Shown piece by piece: positions 1-6,733 of a stretch of DNA of 50,747 bases (positions within the stretch are counted from its first letter, which is position 1; every line of letters begins with the position of its first letter). The notes beneath the pieces were generated by a model, which worked only from the letters and a program-made list of their open reading frames with translations, had not been told where the DNA came from and made no database searches. The stretch is from Anaerolineales bacterium (GTDB taxonomy: Bacteria; Chloroflexota; Anaerolineae; Anaerolineales; Villigracilaceae), in assembly GCA_020847435.1 (NCBI GenBank), contig JADLBX010000042.1:1-50747 (forward strand), given 5' to 3'. Both the position numbers and the translations under genes were made by a program.

Positions 1-487
1 TGGGAGACATGCCCTCTCTGAAATATTTGATTCGATAAAATACCAGATTGACGCTTTGCAGGCTGTTTGGATACGGATTTTGAACCGCCACTATGTCATA
101 GCCCGTCAAATATCCCTGCCCTGTATAAAGACTGACATATTCGTACTTCTTTCCTGTCTCATAGTTTATTGTGATGTATTTTAGTCTTGTGTTTACACCC
201 TCCGTTACTTCCACATTATGAGATTCTTTGAGGATCCCCTTGTAGTCGGGAACTCCGTCGCCGTTTACGTCAATGTCCACGGTTTCGGGTTCGGGCGTCG
301 CCGTCGGCTCGGGGGTGGAAGTGAAAGTTGGGGTTGGTGTGAGAGTCGGTGTTGCGCTGGACGCGGGGGTGGCGGTTGAGACTTCCGAAGTCTGCGAGAC
401 TTCGGAAGTCTTCTGCTGTTGGGCAGGCGCGGCGCACGCGGCGAGGAGGGCGATAACTGCAAAGGAGATGAAAATTTTTTGGAGCAT
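1..487 (-). CDS. Lipoprotein with Thr/Pro linker and EF-hand-like loop (partial, C-terminus outside window)
   Basis: The gene starts at the ATG on 485-487, behind an AAGAGGTG ribosome binding run, and reads leftwards out of the window; about 162 residues are visible. A short signal peptide ends in a lipobox LAAC (residues 15-18), so the product is probably lipid-anchored at Cys18. A Thr/Pro-rich linker follows (about 38-68), then an acidic loop with D71, D73, N75, D77, G78 and D81 spaced like an EF-hand or dockerin calcium site. The domain behind it is not recognised. Residues 27-37 (SEV repeated twice) are encoded by a palindrome at 380-410 that resembles the REP palindromes around the RAYT gene at 33.2 kb. 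Function unknown; a surface or envelope protein is the safest reading. Confidence 0.75.
   Translation of the reverse strand, partial: MLQKIFISFAVIALLAACAAPAQQQKTSEVSQTSEVSTATPASSATPTLTPTPTFTSTPEPTATPEPETVDIDVNGDGVPDYKGILKESHNVEVTEGVNTRLKYITINYETGKKYEYVSLYTGQGYLTGYDIVAVQNPYPNSLQSVNLVFYRIKYFREGMSP
380..410. repeat. REP-like palindrome inside the lipoprotein gene
   Basis: Two 13-bp arms, GACTTCCGAAGTC (380-392) and GACTTCGGAAGTC (398-410), are nearly inverted copies separated by 5 bases. The arms resemble the GACCTCCGAGTTCT type palindromes at 33217-33249 and 33905-33937. Here the element is in frame and lengthens the linker after the lipobox. Confidence 0.6.
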
Positions 488-526
488 GGGAACACCTCTT
501 GCAAGAGCGACAATGGGTCGCACTGA

Positions 527-910
527 TTATCCTGCCAGCCGCAATTCCAAACGATCCAAATCTATGAGCGCGCCGACCTGCGTGAGAAAATCCAAACCAA
601 GAATACCATCCATCTCGAAACCGTAATTCATCGCGCCGACCTCGATTTCAAAGCCTGCAATCTTCAAATCCCCGACCCTCAGCAAATCCACTCGTTTGGT
701 AAAAACAAATTCAGAGCCGCCCACGCCCCGAATACGGTGAACGAGGTCTTCGGGTTCATACGTCAAGCCAACCTCGGCAACTTTGTCTGTTGAAAAAATC
801 GAGCCAGCCGAACCTGTGTCAAGTAAAACTTGCTTCAAGGTCACGCGCTGGCTGTGATGGATAAGCGTCGCCGAAACATACGGCAAGCCGTTTTTGATCC
901 GTATTTTCAT
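527..910 (-). CDS. Retropepsin-like aspartic protease
   Basis: A 127-residue single-domain aspartic protease. The catalytic motif LLDTGSAGS lies at residues 29-37 (Asp31), and the C-terminal half carries the hydrophobic flap-type segment DGILGLDFL typical of bacterial retropepsin-like proteins, which act as homodimers with one Asp each. An upstream in-frame start at 934 exists, but the ATG at 910 overlaps the stop of the preceding gene as ATGA and begins right at the family's usual N-terminus, so I chose it. Substrate is unknown; there is no signal peptide, so a cytoplasmic location is likely. It is translationally coupled to the small protein at 907-1167. Confidence 0.85.
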   Translation of the reverse strand: MKIRIKNGLPYVSATLIHHSQRVTLKQVLLDTGSAGSIFSTDKVAEVGLTYEPEDLVHRIRGVGGSEFVFTKRVDLLRVGDLKIAGFEIEVGAMNYGFEMDGILGLDFLTQVGALIDLDRLELRLAG

Positions 911-1167
911 CGCGCCCCTCGAATACCGAGCCATTTCCTTTCTGTCACGGCTAATCGCTCGCGGCTGGAGTGAAAAACGTACAACTCGCGCTCGGGCGTC
1001 TCGCGGTGGATCTGAGCATATTTTTTCAACGCGGTTTTTGAATCAGCGAAGGAACCAAGCACTGCTAATTGCAAAAGAATACGCTGATCCGCCTCGGTGC
1101 GCGCTTTCAATGCCTCTACCAACAGCCACTTTTTAGGATATTGCGCTCGAATGTCGTTCCATTTCAT
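907..1167 (-). CDS. Small conserved-type protein, partner of the retropepsin
   Basis: An 86-residue hypothetical protein beginning MKWNDIRAQYPKKWLLVEAL. It is charged and without a membrane segment. The stop TGA overlaps the ATG of the aspartic protease (ATGA), so both are made from one message. A TATAAT -10 box lies on the minus strand at 1192-1197 and an AAAGGA ribosome binding site at about 1177-1182, giving a short leader. From memory of related genomes, proteins with this WxxIxxQYPxxW start recur next to retropepsin-like genes, which suggests a substrate, adaptor or regulator role, but the function is not known. Confidence 0.75.
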   Translation of the reverse strand: MKWNDIRAQYPKKWLLVEALKARTEADQRILLQLAVLGSFADSKTALKKYAQIHRETPERELYVFHSSRERLAVTERKWLGIRGAR

Positions 1168-1191
1168 TTCAAGCCGTCCTTTCGCATCAAA

Positions 1192-1197
1192 ATTATA
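1192..1197 (-). promoter_or_regulatory. -10 box of the retropepsin gene pair
   Basis: Minus-strand TATAAT, 24 bases before the ATG at 1167. No convincing -35 box was seen at the right distance. Confidence 0.5.
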
Positions 1198-1229
1198 GCA
1201 CGCCAGTTGATGGGATTAGGCGATTATCC

Positions 1230-2252
1230 TCACACCGCGATCTCCACCCGCGTCCCCACGCGCCCATAGGCAAACTCCTTCCCCGGCGTCACGCGGGGCG
1301 TCGTCCAGCGATAGAGCCATTTCGCGGCTTGCGGAGTCATGTTGATGCAACCGTGACTGCGCGGACGCCCGTAATCGTTGTGCCAGTAGGTGCCGTGGAA
1401 GGAGGTGCCGTCCTCTTTGATGTAGCAGACCCAGGGCACACCGGGCAGGTCGAACCCATTGGAAGCGAGGTCGCCGCGCGCCATGTGCCGCGTAGGGCGT
1501 TTGTGATAGGTGAGGTATTCGCCTGTGGGCGTGGCATACCTCCCGCCGCCGAGTCGCCCCCCGGTGGAGACGCGCGTCGCGTAGACGAGTCGCTGAGCCT
1601 CGTATGCCAGCATCAACTGCGCCGTGAGATTGACTTTGACGAGTTTTTCCGCGTTGGGAACGTCGGGGGAGAGCGGGGCAAGCTCCCCGTCGGCAATGAG
1701 GCGGAGGTGTTTCCCCGGCGCGTAGTAGTAGGCGCCGGTCTTGTCGTCGAGCAGGGCATACCAGATCGTCCCGTCCGCGTGGACCGCGCTGGCTTTGATC
1801 CAATGGACGGTTTCGTAGTACAGCCGAAACAGCAGTTTGGAGTTCGCGTCGGGTTCGAGGTGCGCGTCGGTGAATGGGACGCTGACCTCGCCGAGCGCGC
1901 CTTCCAACGCGATATGTTGCGGTTGATTGAGAACGGTTCGCACCGGCTGGATACTGCCGGAGTAAACGTAGCCGCCGTCCGCCACCTGATACCAGACGCG
2001 GTTGTACGCGCTTTCGTCCTCATTGACGGTTGTGTTGGCGATCGCCACGATCAGGTCGCGCCAGTAGGCTTTCTTGCGCTTCGATTTTTTGTTCGGCTCT
2101 TCGTACGACCAGAGTAAATTATCAATGACCCGCCCCTGGGTCTGGTCGAATTCATCCTGGGCGCGGAACGGCAACTCCGGCAAGATCAACCCCAACATGC
2201 CATAACCGCTTAGTTTCAAAAAATCGCGCCGGGAAATTTTTGGCTTACTCAT
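1230..2252 (-). CDS. L,D-transpeptidase (YkuD) with Tat signal
   Basis: A 340-residue YkuD-family enzyme, expected to form 3-3 peptidoglycan crosslinks or attach proteins to peptidoglycan outside the membrane. The N-terminus has a twin-arginine signal (SRRDFLKLSG followed by a hydrophobic stretch), so export is probably by the Tat route. The catalytic domain at the C-terminus has His286 and the motif SHGCIN with Cys302 as nucleophile. A long N-terminal region (about 40-190) precedes the YkuD fold; it resembles the SH3-like prodomains of other chloroflexal L,D-transpeptidases but I cannot assign it firmly. It is the last of three YkuD genes in a row on this strand. Confidence 0.9.
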   Translation of the reverse strand: MSKPKISRRDFLKLSGYGMLGLILPELPFRAQDEFDQTQGRVIDNLLWSYEEPNKKSKRKKAYWRDLIVAIANTTVNEDESAYNRVWYQVADGGYVYSGSIQPVRTVLNQPQHIALEGALGEVSVPFTDAHLEPDANSKLLFRLYYETVHWIKASAVHADGTIWYALLDDKTGAYYYAPGKHLRLIADGELAPLSPDVPNAEKLVKVNLTAQLMLAYEAQRLVYATRVSTGGRLGGGRYATPTGEYLTYHKRPTRHMARGDLASNGFDLPGVPWVCYIKEDGTSFHGTYWHNDYGRPRSHGCINMTPQAAKWLYRWTTPRVTPGKEFAYGRVGTRVEIAV

Positions 2253-2264
2253 CTATATGATTTA

Positions 2265-2326
2265 GCCACAGAGCCCACAGAGAGCATTGAGATTTATTTT
2301 CTCAGAATCTCTGCGATCTCTGTGGC
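2265..2326. repeat. Palindromic intergenic repeat, CCACAGAG family
   Basis: An imperfect inverted repeat opening GCCACAGAG and closing CTCTGTGGC, between two YkuD genes. Related elements lie at 6531-6709, 18641-18693 and 39611-39665. It may fold in RNA into a hairpin between the two coding regions. Confidence 0.65.
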
Positions 2327-2337
2327 AACATTCCGAA

Positions 2338-3513
2338 TCAATAATGCACGTTGACGACCGTGCCTTCAGACGCCCAATAGAACAGCCATTCCGCGTCGGG
2401 GATCGAAAGGTTCACGCACCCGTGACTCATCGGCGTGCCGAAGTTGCTATGCCAATATGTGCCGTGCAAGCCGTAGCCTTTATAAAAGTACATCGTGTAG
2501 GGCACGTCGGCAAGATAATATCCGGGACCAGACATGTTGGTCTGCTTGAGTTTGATCCAGATCTTGAATTTACCGGTCACGGTCGGAGTCAGCGAGGTGC
2601 CGGTCGAAACGACGAACGAATTGACGATCGTATCACCCTCGTAGGCGTAAACCATTTGATTCGTCAGGTCAACGTCAATCCAGCGAACGCCGCCGCGCGC
2701 ATCACCGCCCGAGGAAGGCGGAACGGCGACAGGTCCCGCAGTTGGCGGCACGTACGCGCTGGTGGGCGTATCTGCCACAATGTCCAACGCCAGCGCTGCG
2801 GGGGTTTCGGTCGAGGCGGGCGTTGTCGTCGGCTCGCTGGGGAGTTGTGCGGTCGGCGTCGAGATCGCGCCCAAAGTCGGCTCCGGGGTCGAAGTCGCTG
2901 GCGCAACCGCCGGCGTTTCGGTCAGCGGAGCCTGCGCCACAACCGGCAGCCCCGCGCCGATCGGCGTGATGGTCGGCTTGGCGATCTCCACCGGCGCCCA
3001 TAAATTTTCCTGCGTCGGCGCGGGCGAGCTTTTCAATATGGACGCGAACACCGGGTTGGAAAACGCCGACCACGCGGCGAACGCCAACACGACGCACGCC
3101 AGCAAGCCAAACACGCCGGCATACAAGACCAGCCGCCCGTTTCGTTTCGGTTCAACTTTCGGAGGTTCTGCTTTGGATTCGCGAACGATCGGGATTCCCG
3201 CTGGGGATTCGTTCCGCACGGGGAGACTGCGTTCTTTCGCCGGTTTGGCCTGAGTCAACTTCCCCTCAGCCCACTCCACCGCCTTCCGCGCCCGCAAACT
3301 GTGCGGATTCAACTCCAACGCCTTCTTTGCATAGGCGAGCGCGTCGTTCGGGTCCTCGTCGGAGGCGGTGAGGATCAGCCACGCGTCCTCAAGGTCGGGT
3401 GCGGCGAGCGCGGCTTGCTCACCCAACATCCGCGCGCCGAGTTTGTCGCCGCGGCGCAGGGCTTCGCGCGCCTTGGTCGCAAGTTCAAGAGCCTGATCGA
3501 AGTTCGCTTCCAT
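2338..3513 (-). CDS. TPR-membrane anchor-YkuD L,D-transpeptidase
   Basis: A 391-residue protein with three parts. Residues about 5-85 are TPR-like helices (ALRRGDKLGARMLGEQA, then ALAYAKKALELNPHS). A transmembrane helix at about 129-150 (LVLYAGVFGLLACVVLAFAAW) is followed by a Thr/Pro-rich linker to about 255. The C-terminal YkuD domain carries His350 and the SHGCVN motif with Cys366. The TPR part should be cytoplasmic and the transpeptidase external, which would link an intracellular scaffold to wall crosslinking. The same TPR-anchor design occurs in the TPR protein at 6734-8584. The ATG at 3513 is preceded by CCAGGA. Confidence 0.88.
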   Translation of the reverse strand: MEANFDQALELATKAREALRRGDKLGARMLGEQAALAAPDLEDAWLILTASDEDPNDALAYAKKALELNPHSLRARKAVEWAEGKLTQAKPAKERSLPVRNESPAGIPIVRESKAEPPKVEPKRNGRLVLYAGVFGLLACVVLAFAAWSAFSNPVFASILKSSPAPTQENLWAPVEIAKPTITPIGAGLPVVAQAPLTETPAVAPATSTPEPTLGAISTPTAQLPSEPTTTPASTETPAALALDIVADTPTSAYVPPTAGPVAVPPSSGGDARGGVRWIDVDLTNQMVYAYEGDTIVNSFVVSTGTSLTPTVTGKFKIWIKLKQTNMSGPGYYLADVPYTMYFYKGYGLHGTYWHSNFGTPMSHGCVNLSIPDAEWLFYWASEGTVVNVHY

Positions 3514-3532
3514 GAGTTTGTCCTGGAGTGCG

Positions 3533-3556
3533 TCGCACTCTGCTGAATGCGACGAC
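3533..3556. repeat. GGAGTGCGTCGCACT palindrome
   Basis: A short palindrome GGAGTGCGTCGCACTC followed by a partial second arm ATGCGACGA. The same head occurs at 46922-46935. It lies just upstream of the ribosome binding site of the YkuD gene that ends at 2338. Confidence 0.5.
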
Positions 3557-3627
3557 TTTACTTGTTCCGATTCTACCCGTTGGCGAGGGATTTACCCTCC
3601 CAGCAACGCCACGCGCGCCTCGGTGTC

Positions 3628-4335
3628 TCAGCGCTGGATCTCTACCGTTGTGCCGATCTCCGCCCAATCATACAACAAAACCGAGTCGTATGTGCCGAGA
3701 ACTACGCATCCATACGAAACCGGACGGCCAAGATACCCCTCCCAAAGCGTGGCGCCGTTCGGCAAAATGGGCAGGGCGTGGATTCCGTTTTCCAGCCCGC
3801 CAGCCCAGTAAATGCCGAGCCAGTTGGGCATCCAGATATCCCACGTCGCGCCATAGGCGTTGGGGATTTTGCTCTGCACCGCGAAAACCCCGACGCGCGT
3901 GGCATTGTTGATGCCGGTCGAGGCGACGAAACTGTAGAGCAGCGCGTCGTTTTCGTACACGTACATGTGTTGCTCCGAAATATCCACGAGGATGTATTTC
4001 GCCGAGCTGGGCGCCGCAGGCGGAGGCGCTTCGGGAAGCGGCGCGCTCTCCAGCGATTGCGAAATTTCTTCGATGATCTCCATCGCAAGCACGGCGGGCG
4101 TTTCGGTGAACGCCGGCGTGGGAACGGTCGTTTCGGTGGGAACGCTGGTCGGGATGGCGGTGTAGGTCGGCTTGGCGAGATACGCGCTTGCCCACAAATT
4201 TTCCTGCGTGGGAATGGCAGTGGCGGGGCGAAACGCGTCCACGGGTGAGGCGGCGAAAAAGTAGAAGGCGAGGAGCGCGCCTCCGCTGGTAAAAAGCAGA
4301 AGCAAGGTGAGCGTGAAGCGTTTGTCCGTCTTCAT
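3628..4335 (-). CDS. L,D-transpeptidase (YkuD), SYGC variant
   Basis: A 235-residue YkuD-family protein with an N-terminal signal anchor (about residues 8-28) and a Thr/Pro linker to about 100. The catalytic domain keeps His186 (NGIHALP) and the nucleophile Cys210, but the usual SHGC motif reads SYGC, with Tyr208 in place of the second His. The flanking pattern LWEGYLGRPVSYGCVVL is well formed, so this looks like a distinct subgroup, not a dead enzyme; I recall SYGC forms from other Chloroflexota. The start ATG overlaps the amidase stop (ATGA), so the two genes are coupled. Predicted role: peptidoglycan crosslinking or protein attachment outside the membrane. Confidence 0.85.
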   Translation of the reverse strand: MKTDKRFTLTLLLLFTSGGALLAFYFFAASPVDAFRPATAIPTQENLWASAYLAKPTYTAIPTSVPTETTVPTPAFTETPAVLAMEIIEEISQSLESAPLPEAPPPAAPSSAKYILVDISEQHMYVYENDALLYSFVASTGINNATRVGVFAVQSKIPNAYGATWDIWMPNWLGIYWAGGLENGIHALPILPNGATLWEGYLGRPVSYGCVVLGTYDSVLLYDWAEIGTTVEIQR

Positions 4336-5096
4336 GGCGCGAGGTTCGGGATGGGCGTCGCCTCGATGTTTTCATTGTTGGCAAAACATAAAATGCCATT
4401 TACGATTCCCGCCGCGACGCGGTCGGTTTCTTTGGTGAGGAGTTCGCGGTCGAGGTTGAGGAAGCCGGTCTCGATGATGGCGGCGACGGCGCTGGGGTCA
4501 ATTTCGCGGAAGGCGTGATATTCGCGCATATCAGGGGTGATGCTGCCGGCATGGAATGCCAGCCCCGTCGTTTTTTGGTAGCGGTCCACGAGACAGGCGG
4601 TGAGGCGGTTGGCGCGGTTGAGATCGTTGGTGTTGAGCGCCGCGGCAACTTTGAAGCCGGTCGCCTCGTCGTTGACGTATTCGCATGAGTCGTTGTGGAT
4701 GGAGACGATGGCGAGCGCGCGGTAGCCGTTGAGCCGCGTGTCGAACTCGTTCAACAGGTCAACCGTGTAGCCCGCTTGTTTGAGTTGTTGTTCGACGAGC
4801 GCGGCGATCTGGAGGTTTACATCCGCTTCGGTGAGAGTGACGTTGCCGTTGCCGTCCACGCAGACCGCGCCCGAGTCGTTGCCCAGATGCCCGGCGACGA
4901 TTCCAATGCGGACCTGGGGCTTCGTCGTCGTGGAGGCGGAATCCTCCGCCTGAGGCGTGAGCAGGAGGCTGAGACGCTCGTAGAAATTGCCGTTCGCCAA
5001 TCCCTGCGAGGGCAGGGCGGTGAACAACGTCGCGAGCAGGATCGCGACGCCGAGTGTAGTTTGGATGGCGCGCACGGGGCGCGGTTTGGAGTTCAT
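4332..5096 (-). CDS. N-acetylmuramoyl-L-alanine amidase (Amidase_3)
   Basis: A 254-residue zinc amidase that cleaves the bond between MurNAc and L-Ala of peptidoglycan. An N-terminal hydrophobic segment (about 11-32) serves as signal or anchor. Zinc ligands of the Amidase_3 fold can be placed at His70 (VAGHLGND), Glu90 and His134 (VSIHNDS), with the catalytic Glu209 in IIETGFLN near the C-terminus. It is the first gene of the envelope block on this strand and overlaps the SYGC-type transpeptidase by 4 bases. Pairing an amidase with L,D-transpeptidases suggests joint stem-peptide removal and 3-3 crosslinking. Confidence 0.9.
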   Translation of the reverse strand: MNSKPRPVRAIQTTLGVAILLATLFTALPSQGLANGNFYERLSLLLTPQAEDSASTTTKPQVRIGIVAGHLGNDSGAVCVDGNGNVTLTEADVNLQIAALVEQQLKQAGYTVDLLNEFDTRLNGYRALAIVSIHNDSCEYVNDEATGFKVAAALNTNDLNRANRLTACLVDRYQKTTGLAFHAGSITPDMREYHAFREIDPSAVAAIIETGFLNLDRELLTKETDRVAAGIVNGILCFANNENIEATPIPNLAP

Positions 5097-5178
5097 GTTG
5101 AGACAATGGTAACTGCGATGGATTTAACGTGCAAGGGAGGCGGAATGAGTAACACGGTTCTCTGAAAATTTGAATTTT

Positions 5179-5265
5179 TCAACGCGAAATACGCGAATGG
5201 GCAAATAACACGAATAAAGTTCTCGAAAATTCGCGCCATTCGTGGATTTGCGACATTCGCGTTGA
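5179..5265. repeat. Palindromic intergenic repeat, AACGCGAA family
   Basis: Inverted ends TCAACGCGAA and TTCGCGTTGA enclose an imperfect palindrome in the divergent gap between the amidase and the flavin reductase gene. Relatives are at 14944-15028 and, split by another element, at 30136-30372. Confidence 0.65.
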
Positions 5266-5310
5266 AGATGTACTCGCCTCGAGCAACCATCGGTACAATG
5301 AATTTTCATC

Positions 5311-5339
5311 TTGACTTGCCTCTCTCACGCCGTTATGAT
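5311..5339 (+). promoter_or_regulatory. Sigma-70-type promoter of the flavin reductase operon
   Basis: TTGACT (5311-5316), a 17-base spacer and TATGAT (5334-5339). A GGAGA ribosome binding site follows just before the ATG at 5360. Confidence 0.7.
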
Positions 5340-5359
5340 GAATTTGCATTGGAGAATTC

Positions 5360-5920
5360 ATGACGGTTCGACACGCTCACCAACCACACCTTGACCCCGA
5401 ACAACTGCGCCGCGCCATGCGCGCATGGACAACCGGCGTGACCGTGGTCACCGCCGTGCACGACGGTCAACGCTACGGCATGACCGTGAACTCGCTCGCC
5501 TCCGTTTCGCTGGAGCCGCCCATCGTCGCGTTGACGTTAAAACAACTGACGCACACACACGAACTCGTCGTGGGTTCCGGTGAATTTTCGATGACGATCC
5601 TTGCCGATTCGCAAAAGGAAATTTCGGACCGTTTCGCCGGGAAGCATCCCGAAGTCCGCGACCGCTTCGAGGGCGTGGAAACCGAGACGCTCGAACTCGC
5701 CGCGCCGCTGATCAAAGGCGGACTGGCGTATTTCAATTGCCGCGTGCTCAACTCGCAATCGTTCGGCGAAAACACGCTGTTCCTCGCGGAGGTGGTCGCG
5801 GCGAAGAACGCGCAAGACGGCGATCCGCTGGCGTATCACAACCGCGTGTTTTGGAAGTTGACCCCCACCCAACCCTCCCCCAAATCCGGGGGGTTTGGGG
5901 GAGGGCAAGGGAGGGGGTAA
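5360..5920 (+). CDS. Flavin reductase-like FMN-binding protein
   Basis: A 186-residue protein of the flavin reductase-like / NADH:FMN oxidoreductase family (split-barrel fold). Family features seen are the N-terminal WTTGVTVVTA, the segment GMTVNSLASVSLEPPIVAL that lines the flavin site, and FAGKHPEVRDRF in the middle. Such proteins supply reduced FMN to monooxygenases or act as independent reductases; no partner oxygenase is nearby. The last 17 residues (from TQPSPKSGGF on) come from a G/C-rich palindromic repeat at 5861-5918, so the ancestral stop was replaced by one in the repeat. The stop abuts the start of the AMMECR1 gene. GGAGA precedes the ATG. Confidence 0.88.
   Translation: MTVRHAHQPHLDPEQLRRAMRAWTTGVTVVTAVHDGQRYGMTVNSLASVSLEPPIVALTLKQLTHTHELVVGSGEFSMTILADSQKEISDRFAGKHPEVRDRFEGVETETLELAAPLIKGGLAYFNCRVLNSQSFGENTLFLAEVVAAKNAQDGDPLAYHNRVFWKLTPTQPSPKSGGFGGGQGRG
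5861..5918. repeat. G/C-rich palindrome (CCCTCCCCC family) inside the 3' end of the flavin reductase gene
   Basis: ACCCCCACCCAACCCTCCCC and its inverted partner surround a central AATCCGG core. It encodes the C-terminal tail of the flavin reductase-like protein. A shorter related hairpin is at 36499-36530. Confidence 0.7.
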
Positions 5921-6490
5921 ATGCAAGACAAACTCACCCCCGAAGAGCAAAAAATCCTCCTGCGGTTGGCGCGGGAGGCGCTGACGTTACGCGTTAGGGG
6001 AGAAAAACTGCCGCCGCTGGAGTTGACCTCCCTGCCGCCGCGTCTGCGCGAAGAGGGCGCGTCGTTCGTCACGTTGACGATGCGCGGCGAACTGCGCGGG
6101 TGCATCGGCGCGCTCGAAGCGTATCAGCCGCTGGCGCAGGATGTCCGCGATCACGCCGTCGCCGCGGCGCTGGAGGATCCGCGCTTTCCGCCCGTACAGG
6201 AACGCGAACTAGGGGCGATCCAACTCGAAGTCTCGCGGTTGACGCGCCCGCTTCCGCTGGCATACAAAAATGCGGATGATTTATTGTCCAAATTGAAACC
6301 ACACGTGGACGGCGTCATTTTGCGCGACGGGTTCCGCCGCGCCACATTCCTGCCGCAAGTGTGGCAGAGCCTCCCAAACGCGGCGGATTTTCTGAATCAT
6401 CTTTGCCAGAAAATGGGTTTGAACGAAAGCGCCTGGCGGACAAAACATCTCGAAGCGCTGACGTATCAAGTGGAGGAATTTCACGAGTAA
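5921..6490 (+). CDS. amrA: AMMECR1 / AmmeMemoRadiSam system protein A
   Basis: A 189-residue AMMECR1-domain protein. The hallmark LRGCIG motif is at about residues 49-54, followed by a typical region with DPRFPP (about 86-91) and the segment VDGVILRDGFRRATFLPQVW. In many bacteria this family (AmrA) is encoded with a Memo-like dioxygenase (AmrB) and a radical SAM protein (AmrS); neither partner is in this window. The molecular activity of AmrA is not established. The ATG follows the stop of the flavin reductase gene without a gap, indicating translational coupling. Confidence 0.9.
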   Translation: MQDKLTPEEQKILLRLAREALTLRVRGEKLPPLELTSLPPRLREEGASFVTLTMRGELRGCIGALEAYQPLAQDVRDHAVAAALEDPRFPPVQERELGAIQLEVSRLTRPLPLAYKNADDLLSKLKPHVDGVILRDGFRRATFLPQVWQSLPNAADFLNHLCQKMGLNESAWRTKHLEALTYQVEEFHE

Positions 6491-6530
6491 ACTTTTCGCC
6501 GCACAGCGTCTCAATCTTCTTCGGGGGAGA

Positions 6531-6709
6531 TCACAGAGTCATCAGAGAGTATCTGAAAACTAAATTCAATATTTTTGTGAACCGCTAAGCCCGCAATGGA
6601 CGCGAAGAAAATCTTTTTTTGTCTCTTAGCGATCTTGGCGCGCTTGGCGGTTAATAAATCAGCGGTGACTATGCAGGCGCTTTCTCATAATCTCTGTGTT
6701 CTCTGTGGC
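6531..6709. repeat. Nested intergenic repeats (CACAGAG outer, AACCGCTAAGC inner)
   Basis: An outer pair, TCACAGAGTC near 6531 and TCTCTGTGGC near 6700, brackets a second palindromic element at 6580-6652 that opens AACCGCTAAGCCCGC and closes GCGCTTGGCGGTT. The inner family recurs at 9627-9657, 30474-30546 and 40286-40357. Confidence 0.65.
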
Positions 6710-6721
6710 TGATTGGTGGGG

Positions 6722-6727
6722 TAAAAT
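6722..6727 (+). promoter_or_regulatory. -10 box predicting a leaderless mRNA for the TPR gene
   Basis: TAAAAT ends 6 bases before the ATG at 6734, so the transcription start should fall on or next to the start codon. No Shine-Dalgarno sequence is present in those bases. Confidence 0.55.
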
Positions 6728-6733
6728 CGGCGC

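Noticed and set aside
1216..1803. A 195-codon frame overlapping the Tat L,D-transpeptidase on the same strand
   Set aside because: Arg/His/Pro-rich shadow of the YkuD gene in another frame; the YkuD frame has clear catalytic motifs.
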